Notes under the pieces: model-generated
The model's database searches: none
Told to the model about the DNA's origin: nothing
What the model saw: the letters and a program-made list of their open reading frames with translations, nothing else
In this document: positions 22,859 to 32,106 of the stretch, piece by piece
How positions within the stretch are numbered: position 1 is the first letter of the stretch
How the letters are laid out: every line of letters starts with the position of its first letter
Program-made: the position numbers and the translations under genes
Assembly (NCBI GenBank): GCA_020161545.1
Contig: JAIUNT010000006.1
Coordinates: forward strand, 1-50,811
Length of the DNA stretch: 50,811 nucleotides
Source of the DNA: Pseudomonadota bacterium
GTDB taxonomy: Bacteria; Pseudomonadota; Alphaproteobacteria; Caedimonadales; UBA1908
Reading direction: 5' to 3'

Positions 22859-23623
22859 TTATGGTTCACGCCGTGCGGCCGCCCAATAGCCGGGGTGGGC
22901 GTCCATGAGGGAGATGATCTTGGCCTCGACGGCCTCCACCTCATCAAGGCGCAGGCCTTTGATGATGACGCGTACACCGTGGTTTGTTTCGCTGTACCAG
23001 TACGGATAACTGCCGATCTCAATGCCGGGAAAAGCGGCGTCCAGGTCCTCAAGGCCCTGGGCGATGGCGCCTTCAATCACCTCGCCCACAACTTCACGCA
23101 CGTGGCGCGCGGGGCCCTTTGTGAGGCGCGGCACGCATGCCTCAAACATAGCCTTGGCAATGCTGGGGATGCCCGCCAGGACAAAGACATTTTCCAGCTG
23201 AAATCCCGGGGCGGCGCTGACCGTATTATCAATGAGGGCAGCGCCCACAGGCATCACTGTCATGCGGGTTAAAGCTTCCGGCGCCTGGGGGTTAGGATAG
23301 CGCGCCATAAGACGCGCCAACGCCTCCAAAGAACAGCACAAAGGGCGCCCAAAGGCTTTGGCCATGGTCACAGCCGTAATGTCATCGTGGGTGGGGCCGA
23401 TGCCCCCCGTTGTGAAAACATGGGTATAGCGCTTGGACAAGGCCAGGACAGCCTCAATCATGTCTTCTTCTACGTCCTCGACCATACGGGTTTCTTTGAG
23501 GCGGATACCAAGCTCCGATAGGCGGGTGGCGATATAAACAAGGTTAGCGTCTTGCACTTGTCCCGAAAGGATCTCATTGCCAATGATCAAAACAGCGGCA
23601 GTTGGTGTTTCTTGCGACCACAC
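22859..23623 (-). CDS. CinA N-terminal domain / molybdopterin-binding family protein
   Basis: A 254-residue protein with the MoCF-type fold shared by MoaB, MogA and CinA: an N-terminal I-I-G-N-E-I-L-S-G, then F-T-T-G-G-I-G-P-T-H-D-D-I-T near residue 70, the conserved substrate-binding loop of the family. The CinA C-terminal nicotinamide-nucleotide amidohydrolase domain is absent, as in many short alphaproteobacterial homologues. GTG start. It diverges from sfsA with 68 bases between the starts. Exact function of these short forms is unsettled. Confidence 0.85.
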   Translation of the reverse strand: MWSQETPTAAVLIIGNEILSGQVQDANLVYIATRLSELGIRLKETRMVEDVEEDMIEAVLALSKRYTHVFTTGGIGPTHDDITAVTMAKAFGRPLCCSLEALARLMARYPNPQAPEALTRMTVMPVGAALIDNTVSAAPGFQLENVFVLAGIPSIAKAMFEACVPRLTKGPARHVREVVGEVIEGAIAQGLEDLDAAFPGIEIGSYPYWYSETNHGVRVIIKGLRLDEVEAVEAKIISLMDAHPGYWAAARREP

Positions 23624-23691
23624 AGAAGTTTCCCCTTCTCCAAAGACTTGTGCTAGAAACTAGCCTTAGTGAGTTTCTTGTGCGAGTCAAT

Positions 23692-24405
23692 ATGGAATTT
23701 ATGAGCCCCCTTGAAAAAGGTCGCCTTGTGAAAAGATACAAGCGGTTTTTGGCCGATGTGATCCTTGAGGATGGGAGCCTCGTCACGGCCCACTGCCCCA
23801 ACTCTGGCTCCATGCTGGGCGTGAAGGAAGAAGGCGCGACCGTTTGGCTGAGCAAAAGTGATAACCCGAAGCGACGCCTCGCGTACACGTGGGAGCTCAT
23901 TGAGGTGGACGGGGCGCTTGTGTGCGTCCACACGACCCAGGCTAATAGGGTGGTGGAGGAAGCCCTTCTTGCCAAAACCATTGAACCCCTTGCCCCCTAT
24001 ACTCATATCCGCCGCGAGGTTGCTTATGGTATAAACTCACGCATCGATTTTTTGCTGACAAGCGAGGGGCTGCCTGATCTGTATCTGGAGGTCAAAAGTG
24101 TGACCTTGAAGCGTGAAGGCATGGCGCAGTTTCCAGACGCCGTGACCACCCGCGGTCAAAAGCACATGGACGAGCTGGCGCGCATGGTGACAGATAAGGG
24201 CGCCCGGGCCTGCCTTCTCTATGTGGTCCAGCGCCCAGACGCCCAAGACTTTTCCCTGGCGCGCGATATTGACCCCACTTATGCAAAAGCGGCGGCAAGC
24301 GCCAAGTTGTCTGGGGTGGAAGAGTTATGCTATGGTTGCGATGTTACAACAATGGGCGTTACACTCACGCGCCCCCTTCACATAACAAATGAGGTTACCG
24401 CTTAA
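23692..24405 (+). CDS. sfsA: Sugar fermentation stimulation protein SfsA
   Basis: A 237-residue protein (E. coli SfsA is about 234). The start M-E-F-M-S-P-L-E-K-G at 23692 matches the family N-terminus and rules out the earlier in-frame position at 23602. Diagnostic motifs: R-Y-K-R-F-L-A-D-V, H-C-P-N-S-G-S-M, Y-L-E-V-K-S-V-T and F-P-D-A-V-T-T-R-G. The fold combines an OB domain with a nuclease-like core; its cellular role is still poorly defined. The stop is one base before the start of map, so the two are translationally close. Confidence 0.95.
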   Translation: MEFMSPLEKGRLVKRYKRFLADVILEDGSLVTAHCPNSGSMLGVKEEGATVWLSKSDNPKRRLAYTWELIEVDGALVCVHTTQANRVVEEALLAKTIEPLAPYTHIRREVAYGINSRIDFLLTSEGLPDLYLEVKSVTLKREGMAQFPDAVTTRGQKHMDELARMVTDKGARACLLYVVQRPDAQDFSLARDIDPTYAKAAASAKLSGVEELCYGCDVTTMGVTLTRPLHITNEVTA

Positions 24406-24406
24406 A

Positions 24407-25189
24407 ATGGAACAAAGCGTCTTTGATTATGAGGGCGAACGCGTCACACTCCACACGCCCCAAGAATTTGCAAAAATGCGCGATGCTGGGCGTCTGGCCA
24501 GCCAAGTGCTGGATCACATCACTCCCTTCATCAAGGAAGGCGTGTCAACGGGCACCATCAATGATATCTGCCACGATTTTATCATCTCCCACGGCGCGGT
24601 CCCGGCTCCCCTTAACTATAAGGGATTCCCTAAGTCCGTATGCACCTCCGTCAACCATGTGGTGTGTCACGGCATCCCGAGTGAACATAAAATCCTGCAA
24701 AAGGGCGACATCATCAATGTGGACGTCACAGTCATTTTGGACGGATGGTATGGGGACACAAGCCGCATGTTTTGCATCGGCAAGGTTCCCCTGCTGGCGG
24801 AAAAATTGGTGAACGCGACCTATGAGGCCATGATGCGCGGCATTGAAGTGGTGCGTCCCGGGGCGACTCTTGGCGACATTGGTCACGCCATTGAGACTTT
24901 TGCCCATAAGCAGCGCTATAGCGTTGTGCAAGATTTTTGCGGTCACGGCATTGGGCGCACCTTCCACGCGGCACCCAACGTGCTGCACTACGGCGATCCT
25001 GGGGAAGGCCTGGTTTTGCGCGAGGGGATGTTCTTTACCGTTGAGCCTATGATCAATGCGGGCGGGCCGGCCGTGCGCATTATGCCCGACGGCTGGACGG
25101 CTGTGACACGTGACCGGAGTCTGTCTGCCCAATGGGAACATACCATTGGCGTCACGGAAAACGGATACGAGATTTTCACCGTTTCTTGA
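24407..25189 (+). CDS. map: Methionine aminopeptidase, type I
   Basis: A 260-residue M24A peptidase that removes the initiator Met from new proteins. Metal ligands are visible: Asp in N-V-D-V-T and in Y-G-D-T-S-R, His in G-H-G-I-G-R, Glu in V-E-P-M-I-N, and Glu in the C-terminal W-E-H-T-I-G. The substrate-pocket motif N-H-V-V-C-H-G-I-P is also present. ATG 24407 is used with GAGG at 24391-24394, inside the end of sfsA. Confidence 0.96.
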   Translation: MEQSVFDYEGERVTLHTPQEFAKMRDAGRLASQVLDHITPFIKEGVSTGTINDICHDFIISHGAVPAPLNYKGFPKSVCTSVNHVVCHGIPSEHKILQKGDIINVDVTVILDGWYGDTSRMFCIGKVPLLAEKLVNATYEAMMRGIEVVRPGATLGDIGHAIETFAHKQRYSVVQDFCGHGIGRTFHAAPNVLHYGDPGEGLVLREGMFFTVEPMINAGGPAVRIMPDGWTAVTRDRSLSAQWEHTIGVTENGYEIFTVS

Positions 25190-25245
25190 CCTTTTCACCA
25201 CGACAAGGTAGCGTGCTGTAACCTATGCCAGAATGAACCAACCCT

Positions 25246-26121
25246 ATGAAAAAGAATTTTAAAAGCTTTCAAGACATTATCCTGACCCTGCAAAATTTTT
25301 GGGCACGCCGTGGATGCGTCATTCTCCAGCCCTATGACATGGAGATGGGTGCAGGCACCTTTCATCCCGCCACAACCCTCAAATGCTTGGGGCCCCAGGC
25401 CTGGAACGCGGCCTATGTTCAGCCCTCAAGGCGCCCCTCCGATGGACGTTACGGCGAAAACCCCAACCGCGTACAGCATTTTTACCAGTTTCAGGTAATC
25501 TTGAAGCCCTCGCCCCAAAACATTCAAGAGATCTACCTTGAAAGCCTGGCAGCCATTGGCCTTGACACCAGTCTTCATGATATCCGCTTTGTGGAAGATA
25601 ACTGGGAAAGCCCAACCCTCGGGGCCTCTGGCCTTGGGTGGGAGGTATGGTGTGACGGCTTAGAGGTCACCCAGTTTACCTACTTCCAACAAATGGGCGG
25701 TATTGCGTGCGATCCGGTCAGTGGTGAGATCACATACGGCCTCGAGCGTCTTGCGTGCGCAGCCCAAGGCCTTGATGATATTTTCAAGATTGCCTGGAAT
25801 GATCCGGACGGTCCTTCGCCCATGACCTACGGCGACGTTTACCGTCAAAACGAACGGGAGTTCTCCGCCTATAACTTTGACGAGGCCAACACCCAGAAGC
25901 TTTTTGCCCACTTTGAGGACGCGGAAAACGCCTGCAACGCCCTTTTGGCCAAGAATCTGTCCCTGCCTGCCTATGACCAGTGCATGAAGGCAAGCCACCT
26001 GTTTAACCTTTTGGACGCGCGCGGTGTCATCAGCGTGCTTGAGCGCGCCAGCTTCATCGCCCGTGTACGCGCGCTCGCCAAAGGGTGCTGTGAAGTATTT
26101 TTAGAAACGACAAAAGCATGA
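25246..26121 (+). CDS. glyQ: Glycyl-tRNA synthetase alpha subunit
   Basis: A 291-residue catalytic subunit of the bacterial alpha2-beta2 GlyRS. Family motifs include [31 protein letters not shown] and G-I-A-C-D-P-V. Its TGA overlaps the ATG of glyS (ATGA), which suggests translational coupling for 1:1 subunit production. Confidence 0.97.
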   Translation: MKKNFKSFQDIILTLQNFWARRGCVILQPYDMEMGAGTFHPATTLKCLGPQAWNAAYVQPSRRPSDGRYGENPNRVQHFYQFQVILKPSPQNIQEIYLESLAAIGLDTSLHDIRFVEDNWESPTLGASGLGWEVWCDGLEVTQFTYFQQMGGIACDPVSGEITYGLERLACAAQGLDDIFKIAWNDPDGPSPMTYGDVYRQNEREFSAYNFDEANTQKLFAHFEDAENACNALLAKNLSLPAYDQCMKASHLFNLLDARGVISVLERASFIARVRALAKGCCEVFLETTKA

Positions 26122-28223
26122 CCCAGTTATTTGTTGAGATTTTTTGTGAAGAGATTCCCGCGCGCTTTCAAACCCGCGCGGCCCAGGATTTTGAGCGCCT
26201 CGCGAGGGACGCCCTTGTAAAGGCTGGCCTTGCGCCTGCGTCCTTTAAAACGGCTGTGAGCCCTAGGCACCTGGCCCTGGCTGTAGAAGGTTTGGCAAGC
26301 GAAATTGCACCCCAAACTGTTGAGCGCAAGGGACCTCGCACGGACGCCCCCGAGGCAGCCATTGCGGGCTTTTTAAAGTCGGCGGGTGTGACCCTTGAGG
26401 CGTGCGTGCGCGAAGAGACACCCAAGGGCACGTTTCTGATTGCGCGCACCCACGTGCCAAGCCGTCCGACCCGTGAGATTCTCGCGCCCCTTTTGGAGGA
26501 GCTGATCCTGTCCTTCCCCTGGCCACAAACCATGCGGTGGGGAACGGGTACCAAGGGCTGGGTGCGTCCGGTTCACAGCTTAGTAGTGCTCTTTAACGGC
26601 GAGGTCTTGCCCGTCACCTTACGCTTTGGCGAGCGCGAGGACGCACCGCGCATTGTGGCGGGACGCACAACCCAGGGGCACCGCTTCCTTGCGCCAACCC
26701 CCTTTGAAGTCTCCTCCTTTGACGATTATGTGACAAAGCTGGAGGCGGCCCATGTGTTTGTGCTCCAAGACGTGCGCCGCGCGCGCATTGAGACAGCTCT
26801 TGCCTCTGCCCTGGAAGGAACAGGGCTGCGCTTATCCTCCTATCCTGGTCTGCTGGAAGAGGTCACAGGCCTTGTGGAATCACCACATGTTTATCTTGGT
26901 ACCATTGACGCGGCCTTCATGACGCTACCTAAGGAGATTCTGGCCACCACCATGCGGGTGCACCAGCGTTACTTCCCCTTGGAGGAAGAAAACGGACGTC
27001 TCGCACCCCGCTTTGCCTTCGTGGCAGCCTCCCCCACCCAGGACGCAGGGGCGCTGGTGACCCAAGGGAACGAGCGCGTTTTGCGCGCCCGTCTGTCCGA
27101 CGCACTCTTTTATTATGACCTTGATCGCAAGACGCCTTTGAAGGCCCACGCCGAGAAGCTTGCCTCCCTGGTGTTCCATGCCAAGCTTGGCACCATGGCT
27201 GACAAGGCCGCGCGCCTTGGCGCCCTTTGCGCAGATCTTGCGGGCATGATGGGCATTGATACAACCCTTGCCAAGGACGCGGGTCTTTTGGCCAAGGCGG
27301 ATCTTGTCACGGGTGTTGTGCACGAGTTCCCTGAAATTCAAGGCATTATGGGGGGTTACTACGCTCGCGCGCAAAACCTTGATGAGACTCTCGCCTGCGC
27401 CCTTGCCCAGCAATATCTGCCAAAGGGACCTGAGGACGCGCTGCCTGAAGGGGTTTTATCAAAGCTCTTGGCCTTGGCCGATCGTCTTGACACTTTGGTG
27501 GGCTTTTGCGCTGTGGGTATTATGCCAACGGGATCTGGAGACCCCTTTGCCCTGCGCCGGGCAGCCCTGGGGATTTTGCGACTCCTGGAGGACGCGTCCT
27601 TTGACGTTTCCCTGCCAGACCTTATTGAGAAGGCTTACGCCCTTTACGGGGCGCAGCCGACATTTGGTGAGGCCAAGCCCTTGTCTTTAGAGGATACCAA
27701 AAAGACGCTTCTTGCCTTTTTTGAAGAGCGCATCAAGGTCCTGTGGTCCAAGGACTTCAGACCCGATCACATTGCCGCAGCTGTGCGCGTTCATGACCCC
27801 ATCTGGCAGACGCGCGCCAGGTGCAGCGCCCTTAAGGTATTTTTTGGCACCAGCCAAGACAGCGCCCGTCTTCTAGCGGCCTTCAAGCGCGGTGCAAATA
27901 TCCTGCGCCTGGAAGAAGAAAAGGACGGCGCTTCATACACAGGCGTCTTGCCCCAAGAAGCACTTTTCCAACAAGACGCAGAAAAAGCCCTCTTTAAGGC
28001 CCTGAAAGACACCGAAAAGGCCCTGCCCCCCCTTCTTGCGGCAAAGGATTTTCAGGAGTGCCTTCAAACCCTTTCAACCCTTTCCGGCCCCATCGACACC
28101 TTCTTTGAAGATGTGACCGTTAATGACGACGCGCGTGACGTACGTCGCAACCGCCTTGCGCTTTTGGCACACTTTAAAGAGTGTCTCGAGCGCGTGGCCC
28201 ACTTTAGAAACTTGGAGGACTAA
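26118..28223 (+). CDS. glyS: Glycyl-tRNA synthetase beta subunit
   Basis: A 701-residue subunit that binds tRNA-Gly. Typical features: N-terminal [13 protein letters not shown], the M-R-W-G motif with W-V-R-P-V-H-S-L, an HD-type centre (M-R-V-H-Q-R-Y-F-P) and the later G-I-M-G-G-Y-Y-A-R and D-P-F-A-L-R-R-A-A motifs. Length is normal for the family (about 690-710). Overlaps glyQ by four bases and lies three bases before cdd. Confidence 0.97.
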   Translation: MTQLFVEIFCEEIPARFQTRAAQDFERLARDALVKAGLAPASFKTAVSPRHLALAVEGLASEIAPQTVERKGPRTDAPEAAIAGFLKSAGVTLEACVREETPKGTFLIARTHVPSRPTREILAPLLEELILSFPWPQTMRWGTGTKGWVRPVHSLVVLFNGEVLPVTLRFGEREDAPRIVAGRTTQGHRFLAPTPFEVSSFDDYVTKLEAAHVFVLQDVRRARIETALASALEGTGLRLSSYPGLLEEVTGLVESPHVYLGTIDAAFMTLPKEILATTMRVHQRYFPLEEENGRLAPRFAFVAASPTQDAGALVTQGNERVLRARLSDALFYYDLDRKTPLKAHAEKLASLVFHAKLGTMADKAARLGALCADLAGMMGIDTTLAKDAGLLAKADLVTGVVHEFPEIQGIMGGYYARAQNLDETLACALAQQYLPKGPEDALPEGVLSKLLALADRLDTLVGFCAVGIMPTGSGDPFALRRAALGILRLLEDASFDVSLPDLIEKAYALYGAQPTFGEAKPLSLEDTKKTLLAFFEERIKVLWSKDFRPDHIAAAVRVHDPIWQTRARCSALKVFFGTSQDSARLLAAFKRGANILRLEEEKDGASYTGVLPQEALFQQDAEKALFKALKDTEKALPPLLAAKDFQECLQTLSTLSGPIDTFFEDVTVNDDARDVRRNRLALLAHFKECLERVAHFRNLED

Positions 28224-28226
28224 CCC

Positions 28227-28640
28227 GTGACACTACCCGTTCATGTTCAAGAAGATCTGATTGCCGCCGCCAGAGAAGTCTGCGCCAAGGCCTATGCCCC
28301 TTACTCAAAGCACCGCGTGGGCGCGGCTGTTTTGACACAAGAAGGCAACATCTATCAAGGGTGTAACGTTGAAAACGCCGCTTATCCCTTGTGCGTGTGC
28401 GGCGAGCGCAATGCCATTGCCAAGGCCATCAGCGAAGAAGGCCCTTCCATGCAGCTCAAGGCCGTTGCCATCATTAACGGTGAGGAGAAGGTGTGCACAC
28501 CCTGCGGTGCGTGTCGTCAAGTTATCTCTGAATTTGGCCAGAGCACACAAGTGATTTACATGGGCGCCCAAGGGTGGACAAGTGTGCCTATTTACACACT
28601 TTTGCCGGGTGTTTTCGAATTTGAGCCTGAGGTTGCATAG
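28227..28640 (+). CDS. cdd: Cytidine deaminase
   Basis: A 137-residue small (tetrameric-type) cytidine deaminase for pyrimidine salvage. Zinc and catalytic residues are visible: C58 and E60 in C-V-C-G-E-R-N-A, then P-C-G-A-C with C93 and C96. GTG 28227 is preceded by GGAGG at 28214-28218 inside the end of glyS, giving a three-gene unit glyQ-glyS-cdd. The 3' end overlaps the convergent methyltransferase gene by 49 bases. Confidence 0.95.
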   Translation: MTLPVHVQEDLIAAAREVCAKAYAPYSKHRVGAAVLTQEGNIYQGCNVENAAYPLCVCGERNAIAKAISEEGPSMQLKAVAIINGEEKVCTPCGACRQVISEFGQSTQVIYMGAQGWTSVPIYTLLPGVFEFEPEVA

Positions 28641-29392
28641 CCTTCCGTGGCCACCTGCCCCAGGGGACCCGCCTGGGGTACAAGCCCTTCTGGCAAAAAG
28701 ATACGCCGTCCCAGTGACGGCGTTTTCGTTTCAATTTTAGCAATCATCTTTTTATAAGAACGTAGCATCACAAGGCCGCCGACTTTCTTAATGCATGCAT
28801 TCCCAAAATGCTCCAGGGTCTCATGGGCTTTGGGTGACAAAAGGGGTACCGTTGGTGGGTAAAAGAGACAATAAACTGGCTTGTCGGGTGAAAAGCAGGC
28901 CTCTTGGGCGAGGGAGTACAGCTGGCGTCCTGCATAAGGCGTACCGTCACCAAAAGGATTGTGGGGGGAACGTGCCCAAAAACCGCGGCGGTTTGGGGCG
29001 CAAATAATGAGCTCCCCTCCCGCCACAAGCACACGCCACGCTTCTTTAAGGAGCGCGTGGGGGTCGGGCGCAAACTCTAGCGCGTGCACAAGCAGTAGCT
29101 TATGAACGCTATTGTCAGGAAGCGCAATGCGGTCAACGGGACAAAGGCATGTGGCATTTGGCCCTTCCACGGGCCACGGGCACACACCAAGGGGTGCGGG
29201 CATCAAACAAAGGGCGCGCTCAGCTTCAAAGGAAAAGTCGCTTAAAAAAGGCACACCATATCCAAAGGCCACAAGGGTTTGCCCGTGGACATCCCCCCAC
29301 ATATGACGCAAATGCTCCATCACCACACGGGTGACCATCCGCCCCCGAGGCGAGGCGTAGAAGCCATAGAGCTGTTCAACGTCGATCCACAC
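28592..29392 (-). CDS. SAM-dependent methyltransferase, class I type
   Basis: A 266-residue protein resembling the short class I methyltransferases of alphaproteobacteria. The glycine-rich SAM loop is degenerate (F-G-Y-G-V-P), followed by an acidic L-P-D-N-S-V-H-K-L-L-L-V-H-A-L-E (motif II-like) and E-A-W-R-V-L-V-A-G-G-E-L-I-I (post-II). The substrate cannot be told. GTG start with AAGGAG about nine bases upstream. The 139-base gap to the divergent HlyD gene is A+T-rich and has TATAAA-like boxes just upstream of this start. Confidence 0.8.
   Translation of the reverse strand: MWIDVEQLYGFYASPRGRMVTRVVMEHLRHMWGDVHGQTLVAFGYGVPFLSDFSFEAERALCLMPAPLGVCPWPVEGPNATCLCPVDRIALPDNSVHKLLLVHALEFAPDPHALLKEAWRVLVAGGELIICAPNRRGFWARSPHNPFGDGTPYAGRQLYSLAQEACFSPDKPVYCLFYPPTVPLLSPKAHETLEHFGNACIKKVGGLVMLRSYKKMIAKIETKTPSLGRRIFLPEGLVPQAGPLGQVATEGYATSGSNSKTPGKSV
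28658..28678. terminator. Strong hairpin just after cdd, inside the convergent gene
   Basis: CCCCAGG (28658-28664) pairs with CCTGGGG (28672-28678) around a 7-base loop, 17 bases after the cdd stop. It has no T run. It lies in the coding region of the methyltransferase, so it may simply reflect codons. A role in ending the glyQ-glyS-cdd transcript is possible only. Confidence 0.3.
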
Positions 29393-29531
29393 GGCATAAA
29401 ACTCCTTTATACTCTTTATATTTTAGCAGAAATATACCTCCAAGTGGTCAATTACTTTCCACCTTTTTTACAGTGACGTAAGTCTCAAACTTGGCTAGAC
29501 TAGAGGAAATAAGACAAACAGGGAGATAACT

Positions 29532-30371
29532 GTGGACCGTATGCTGCTTAGATCAGTTCTTATCGGGGTTGTCGGCGGCCTTGCGGGAAGCGCGTTCTAC
29601 TTTGCCTTTGTGTTGCCCAAAGAGCTGGAAGAAAACCCAGATATCATTTACGGCAACGTGGACATTCGTCAGGCAGATTTGTCTTTTCGTGTTTTTGGCC
29701 GCATTGACACCCTAAAGGTTGACGAAGGGGACCGCGTGAAGGCGGGCGATCTTCTGGCGATCCTTGATAAAAAACCCTATGAAGATAAAGTGGCGGTGGC
29801 CAAGGCGACCCTCAATCAAAATGAGGCGGCCTATAACAACGCCCAGAGCATTAGCGAGCGTAAACGAAAACTCGCAAGTTCTAAGTTTGCCTCCACGGAA
29901 GACTACGAAACAGCCAAGGCGGCGGCTGATGAAGCGCGCGCCCAAATTCATTCGGCAGAAGCGGCCCTTAGTAGCGCTCAAACAGATTTGTCCGACACCG
30001 AAGTCGTGTCCCCCAGCGACGGCACCATCATCAGCCGCGTTCAAGAAAAGGGCACCATTGTAAACGCGGGACAAACGGTTTTTGTCTTGTCACTGGACAA
30101 TCCCATGTGGGTACGCGCCTACATCCCTGAGCCATATTTGGGGCGTATTAAGCTGGGCATGAAGGCCCACGTCTTCACGGACTCGCGGCCCGACAAGCCC
30201 TACACGGGACAGGTGGGATTTGTGTCTCCTGTGGCGGAATTCACACCCAAAAACGTTGAAACACCTGAGTTGCGCACGCAACTTGTATACCGTTTGCGCA
30301 TTATCATCACTGACGCAGACGCTTATCTTCGCCAAGGCATGCCCGTGACCGTTAAGTTCCTGCAAGGCTAG
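29532..30371 (+). CDS. HlyD-family membrane fusion protein (YhiI-like)
   Basis: A 279-residue periplasmic adaptor: an N-terminal membrane helix (about 5-28), a biotinyl-lipoyl-like half (V-D-E-G-D-R-V-K-A-G-D-L-L-A), a helical hairpin rich in Ala, Glu and Lys (about 85-155), the second half (S-P-S-D-G-T-I-I-S-R-V), and a beta barrel. GTG 29532 with GGGAG is used. It opens an operon with a dual ATPase and two ABC-2 permeases, the same layout as E. coli yhiI-yhiH(rbbA)-yhhJ. The complex probably exports a small molecule or lipid to an outer membrane channel. Confidence 0.9.
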   Translation: MDRMLLRSVLIGVVGGLAGSAFYFAFVLPKELEENPDIIYGNVDIRQADLSFRVFGRIDTLKVDEGDRVKAGDLLAILDKKPYEDKVAVAKATLNQNEAAYNNAQSISERKRKLASSKFASTEDYETAKAAADEARAQIHSAEAALSSAQTDLSDTEVVSPSDGTIISRVQEKGTIVNAGQTVFVLSLDNPMWVRAYIPEPYLGRIKLGMKAHVFTDSRPDKPYTGQVGFVSPVAEFTPKNVETPELRTQLVYRLRIIITDADAYLRQGMPVTVKFLQG

Positions 30372-30375
30372 TCCC

Positions 30376-32106
30376 ATGGCCCACGAGGGAATTCTCATCA
30401 CAGGTCTGAGTAAACATTTTCCCGACAGTAAAATCACGGCCCTTCGCGACATCGAGGCCCGCATTGAACCTGGCCGCATCACGGGCGTTGTGGGTCCAGA
30501 CGGCGCTGGAAAAACAACGCTTTTGCGCCTCATTGCAGGCCTTTTTATCCCCACCACTGGAGACATTCTCGTGCGGGGCCTCAACACCCAGACCCAGGCG
30601 CCCCAAATTCAAACAACCCTTGGCTATATGCCACAAAAATTTGGTCTTTATGAGGATCTAAGCGTTGAAGAAAATCTGATCCTCCATGCGCAACTCAAGG
30701 GCCTTCCAAAAAGTAAGCTTAAAGAGACCTTTGAGACCTTTTATGCCTTCACGCGACTTGGTCCTTTCAAAGATAGGTTTGCTGGCAATTTGTCTGGGGG
30801 TATGAAGCAAAAGCTGGGCCTTGCGTGCGCCCTTTTAAAAGAGCCAAAGATTCTTCTGCTTGATGAGCCCAGCGTGGGCGTGGATCCCCTGTCAAGACGC
30901 GATCTTTGGGCCATGGTGAAGGCCTTTACCCAAAACGGCACAACCGTTGTGTGGAGCACGGCTTATTTGGATGAGGCGCAACTGTGCGATGATGTTCTGG
31001 TCCTCAACGAGGGGCGTCTTCTTTATACGGGCACCCCGCAAACCCTCACCCAGCGCATGGAGGGGCGTGTTTTCCAAACAGCACATCCTGTCCAGAATAA
31101 ACGTTTGGTTTTACAAAAGATACTAGAAGCCCCCGTCCTTATGGACGGCCTGATTCAAGGTAAGGGCTTACGAGTACTCCTAAAACAAGGCGCCACGCCT
31201 GCTGACATCCAGACTCCTGAAAAACCTCAAGAATGGGTCCCGAGCCAGCCCCACTTTGAGGACGCTTTTCTGGATATTTTGGGAGGCATTAAGGAGCGCA
31301 AGTCAATTCTTGCCTCCCTCATCCCGCCTCTGCCTGCGTCCGATGAAAGCGTTATCTCTGCCCAGGACCTTACCAAACGCTTTGGGGCCTTTACCGCGGT
31401 TTCCCACGTGAATTTTCAGATCAAACCCGGCGAAATCTTTGGTTTCTTGGGACCGAATGGCGCTGGCAAGTCGACAACCTTTAAGATGCTGTGTGGGCTT
31501 CTCACCCCCACCGATGGGCGCGCCCTTGTGTTTGGGCGCACCATGCGTACGGCCAACGCCCTGGCCAAGCGCCGCATCGGATACATGGCCCAGAAGTTCT
31601 CTCTTTATGGCGATTTGAGCGTGAAACAGAACCTTGACTTTTTTTCAGGCGCTTACGGCCTTTACGGCAAAGAGCAAACCAATGAAATCAACGCCATGGT
31701 TGAGACCTTTGAGCTCACCCCCTACCTTGACACGGCCGCCCAGACCCTCCCCCTTGGGTTTAAGCAGCGCTTGGCCCTTGCCTGTTCCGTCATGCACAGG
31801 CCCGAGATCCTCTTCTTAGATGAACCCACCTCCGGCGTGGACCCCATTACCCGGCGCGAGTTCTGGCTGCACATCAATGGCATGGTTGAAAAAGGTGTGA
31901 CGGTGATGGTCACGACGCACTTTTTGGATGAGGCGGAATTTTGTGACCGGGCGTGTTTGATTTACCGAGGCAAAATGATCGCCCTGGGAAGCCCTGACGA
32001 GCTAAAGGAGATGGCGCGCACAACACCTGATCATGTTCCGAGTCTTGAAGATACATTCATAGAGTTGATACAAAGATATGACAAAGAAAATCCCCTTTCT
32101 TCCTGA
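30376..32106 (+). CDS. ABC transporter with two fused ATPase domains (YhiH/RbbA-like)
   Basis: A 576-residue protein with two nucleotide-binding domains. Domain 1 has G-P-D-G-A-G-K-T-T, signature L-S-G-G-M-K-Q-K and L-L-L-D-E-P-S-V-G-V-D. Domain 2 has G-P-N-G-A-G-K-S-T, a degenerate signature L-P-L-G-F-K-Q-R and L-F-L-D-E-P-T-S-G-V-D. The L-P-L-G-F variant in the second half is typical of this family, so it is not damage. Unlike E. coli RbbA, no membrane domain is fused at the C-terminus; the permeases are separate downstream genes. It overlaps the next gene by 29 bases. Confidence 0.92.
   Translation: MAHEGILITGLSKHFPDSKITALRDIEARIEPGRITGVVGPDGAGKTTLLRLIAGLFIPTTGDILVRGLNTQTQAPQIQTTLGYMPQKFGLYEDLSVEENLILHAQLKGLPKSKLKETFETFYAFTRLGPFKDRFAGNLSGGMKQKLGLACALLKEPKILLLDEPSVGVDPLSRRDLWAMVKAFTQNGTTVVWSTAYLDEAQLCDDVLVLNEGRLLYTGTPQTLTQRMEGRVFQTAHPVQNKRLVLQKILEAPVLMDGLIQGKGLRVLLKQGATPADIQTPEKPQEWVPSQPHFEDAFLDILGGIKERKSILASLIPPLPASDESVISAQDLTKRFGAFTAVSHVNFQIKPGEIFGFLGPNGAGKSTTFKMLCGLLTPTDGRALVFGRTMRTANALAKRRIGYMAQKFSLYGDLSVKQNLDFFSGAYGLYGKEQTNEINAMVETFELTPYLDTAAQTLPLGFKQRLALACSVMHRPEILFLDEPTSGVDPITRREFWLHINGMVEKGVTVMVTTHFLDEAEFCDRACLIYRGKMIALGSPDELKEMARTTPDHVPSLEDTFIELIQRYDKENPLSS

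Noticed and set aside
29393..29531. Promoter between the methyltransferase and HlyD genes (TTGACC, TAAAAT, TATAAA)
   Set aside because: Spacing of the only good -35/-10 pair is about 20 bases, too long to report as a feature.
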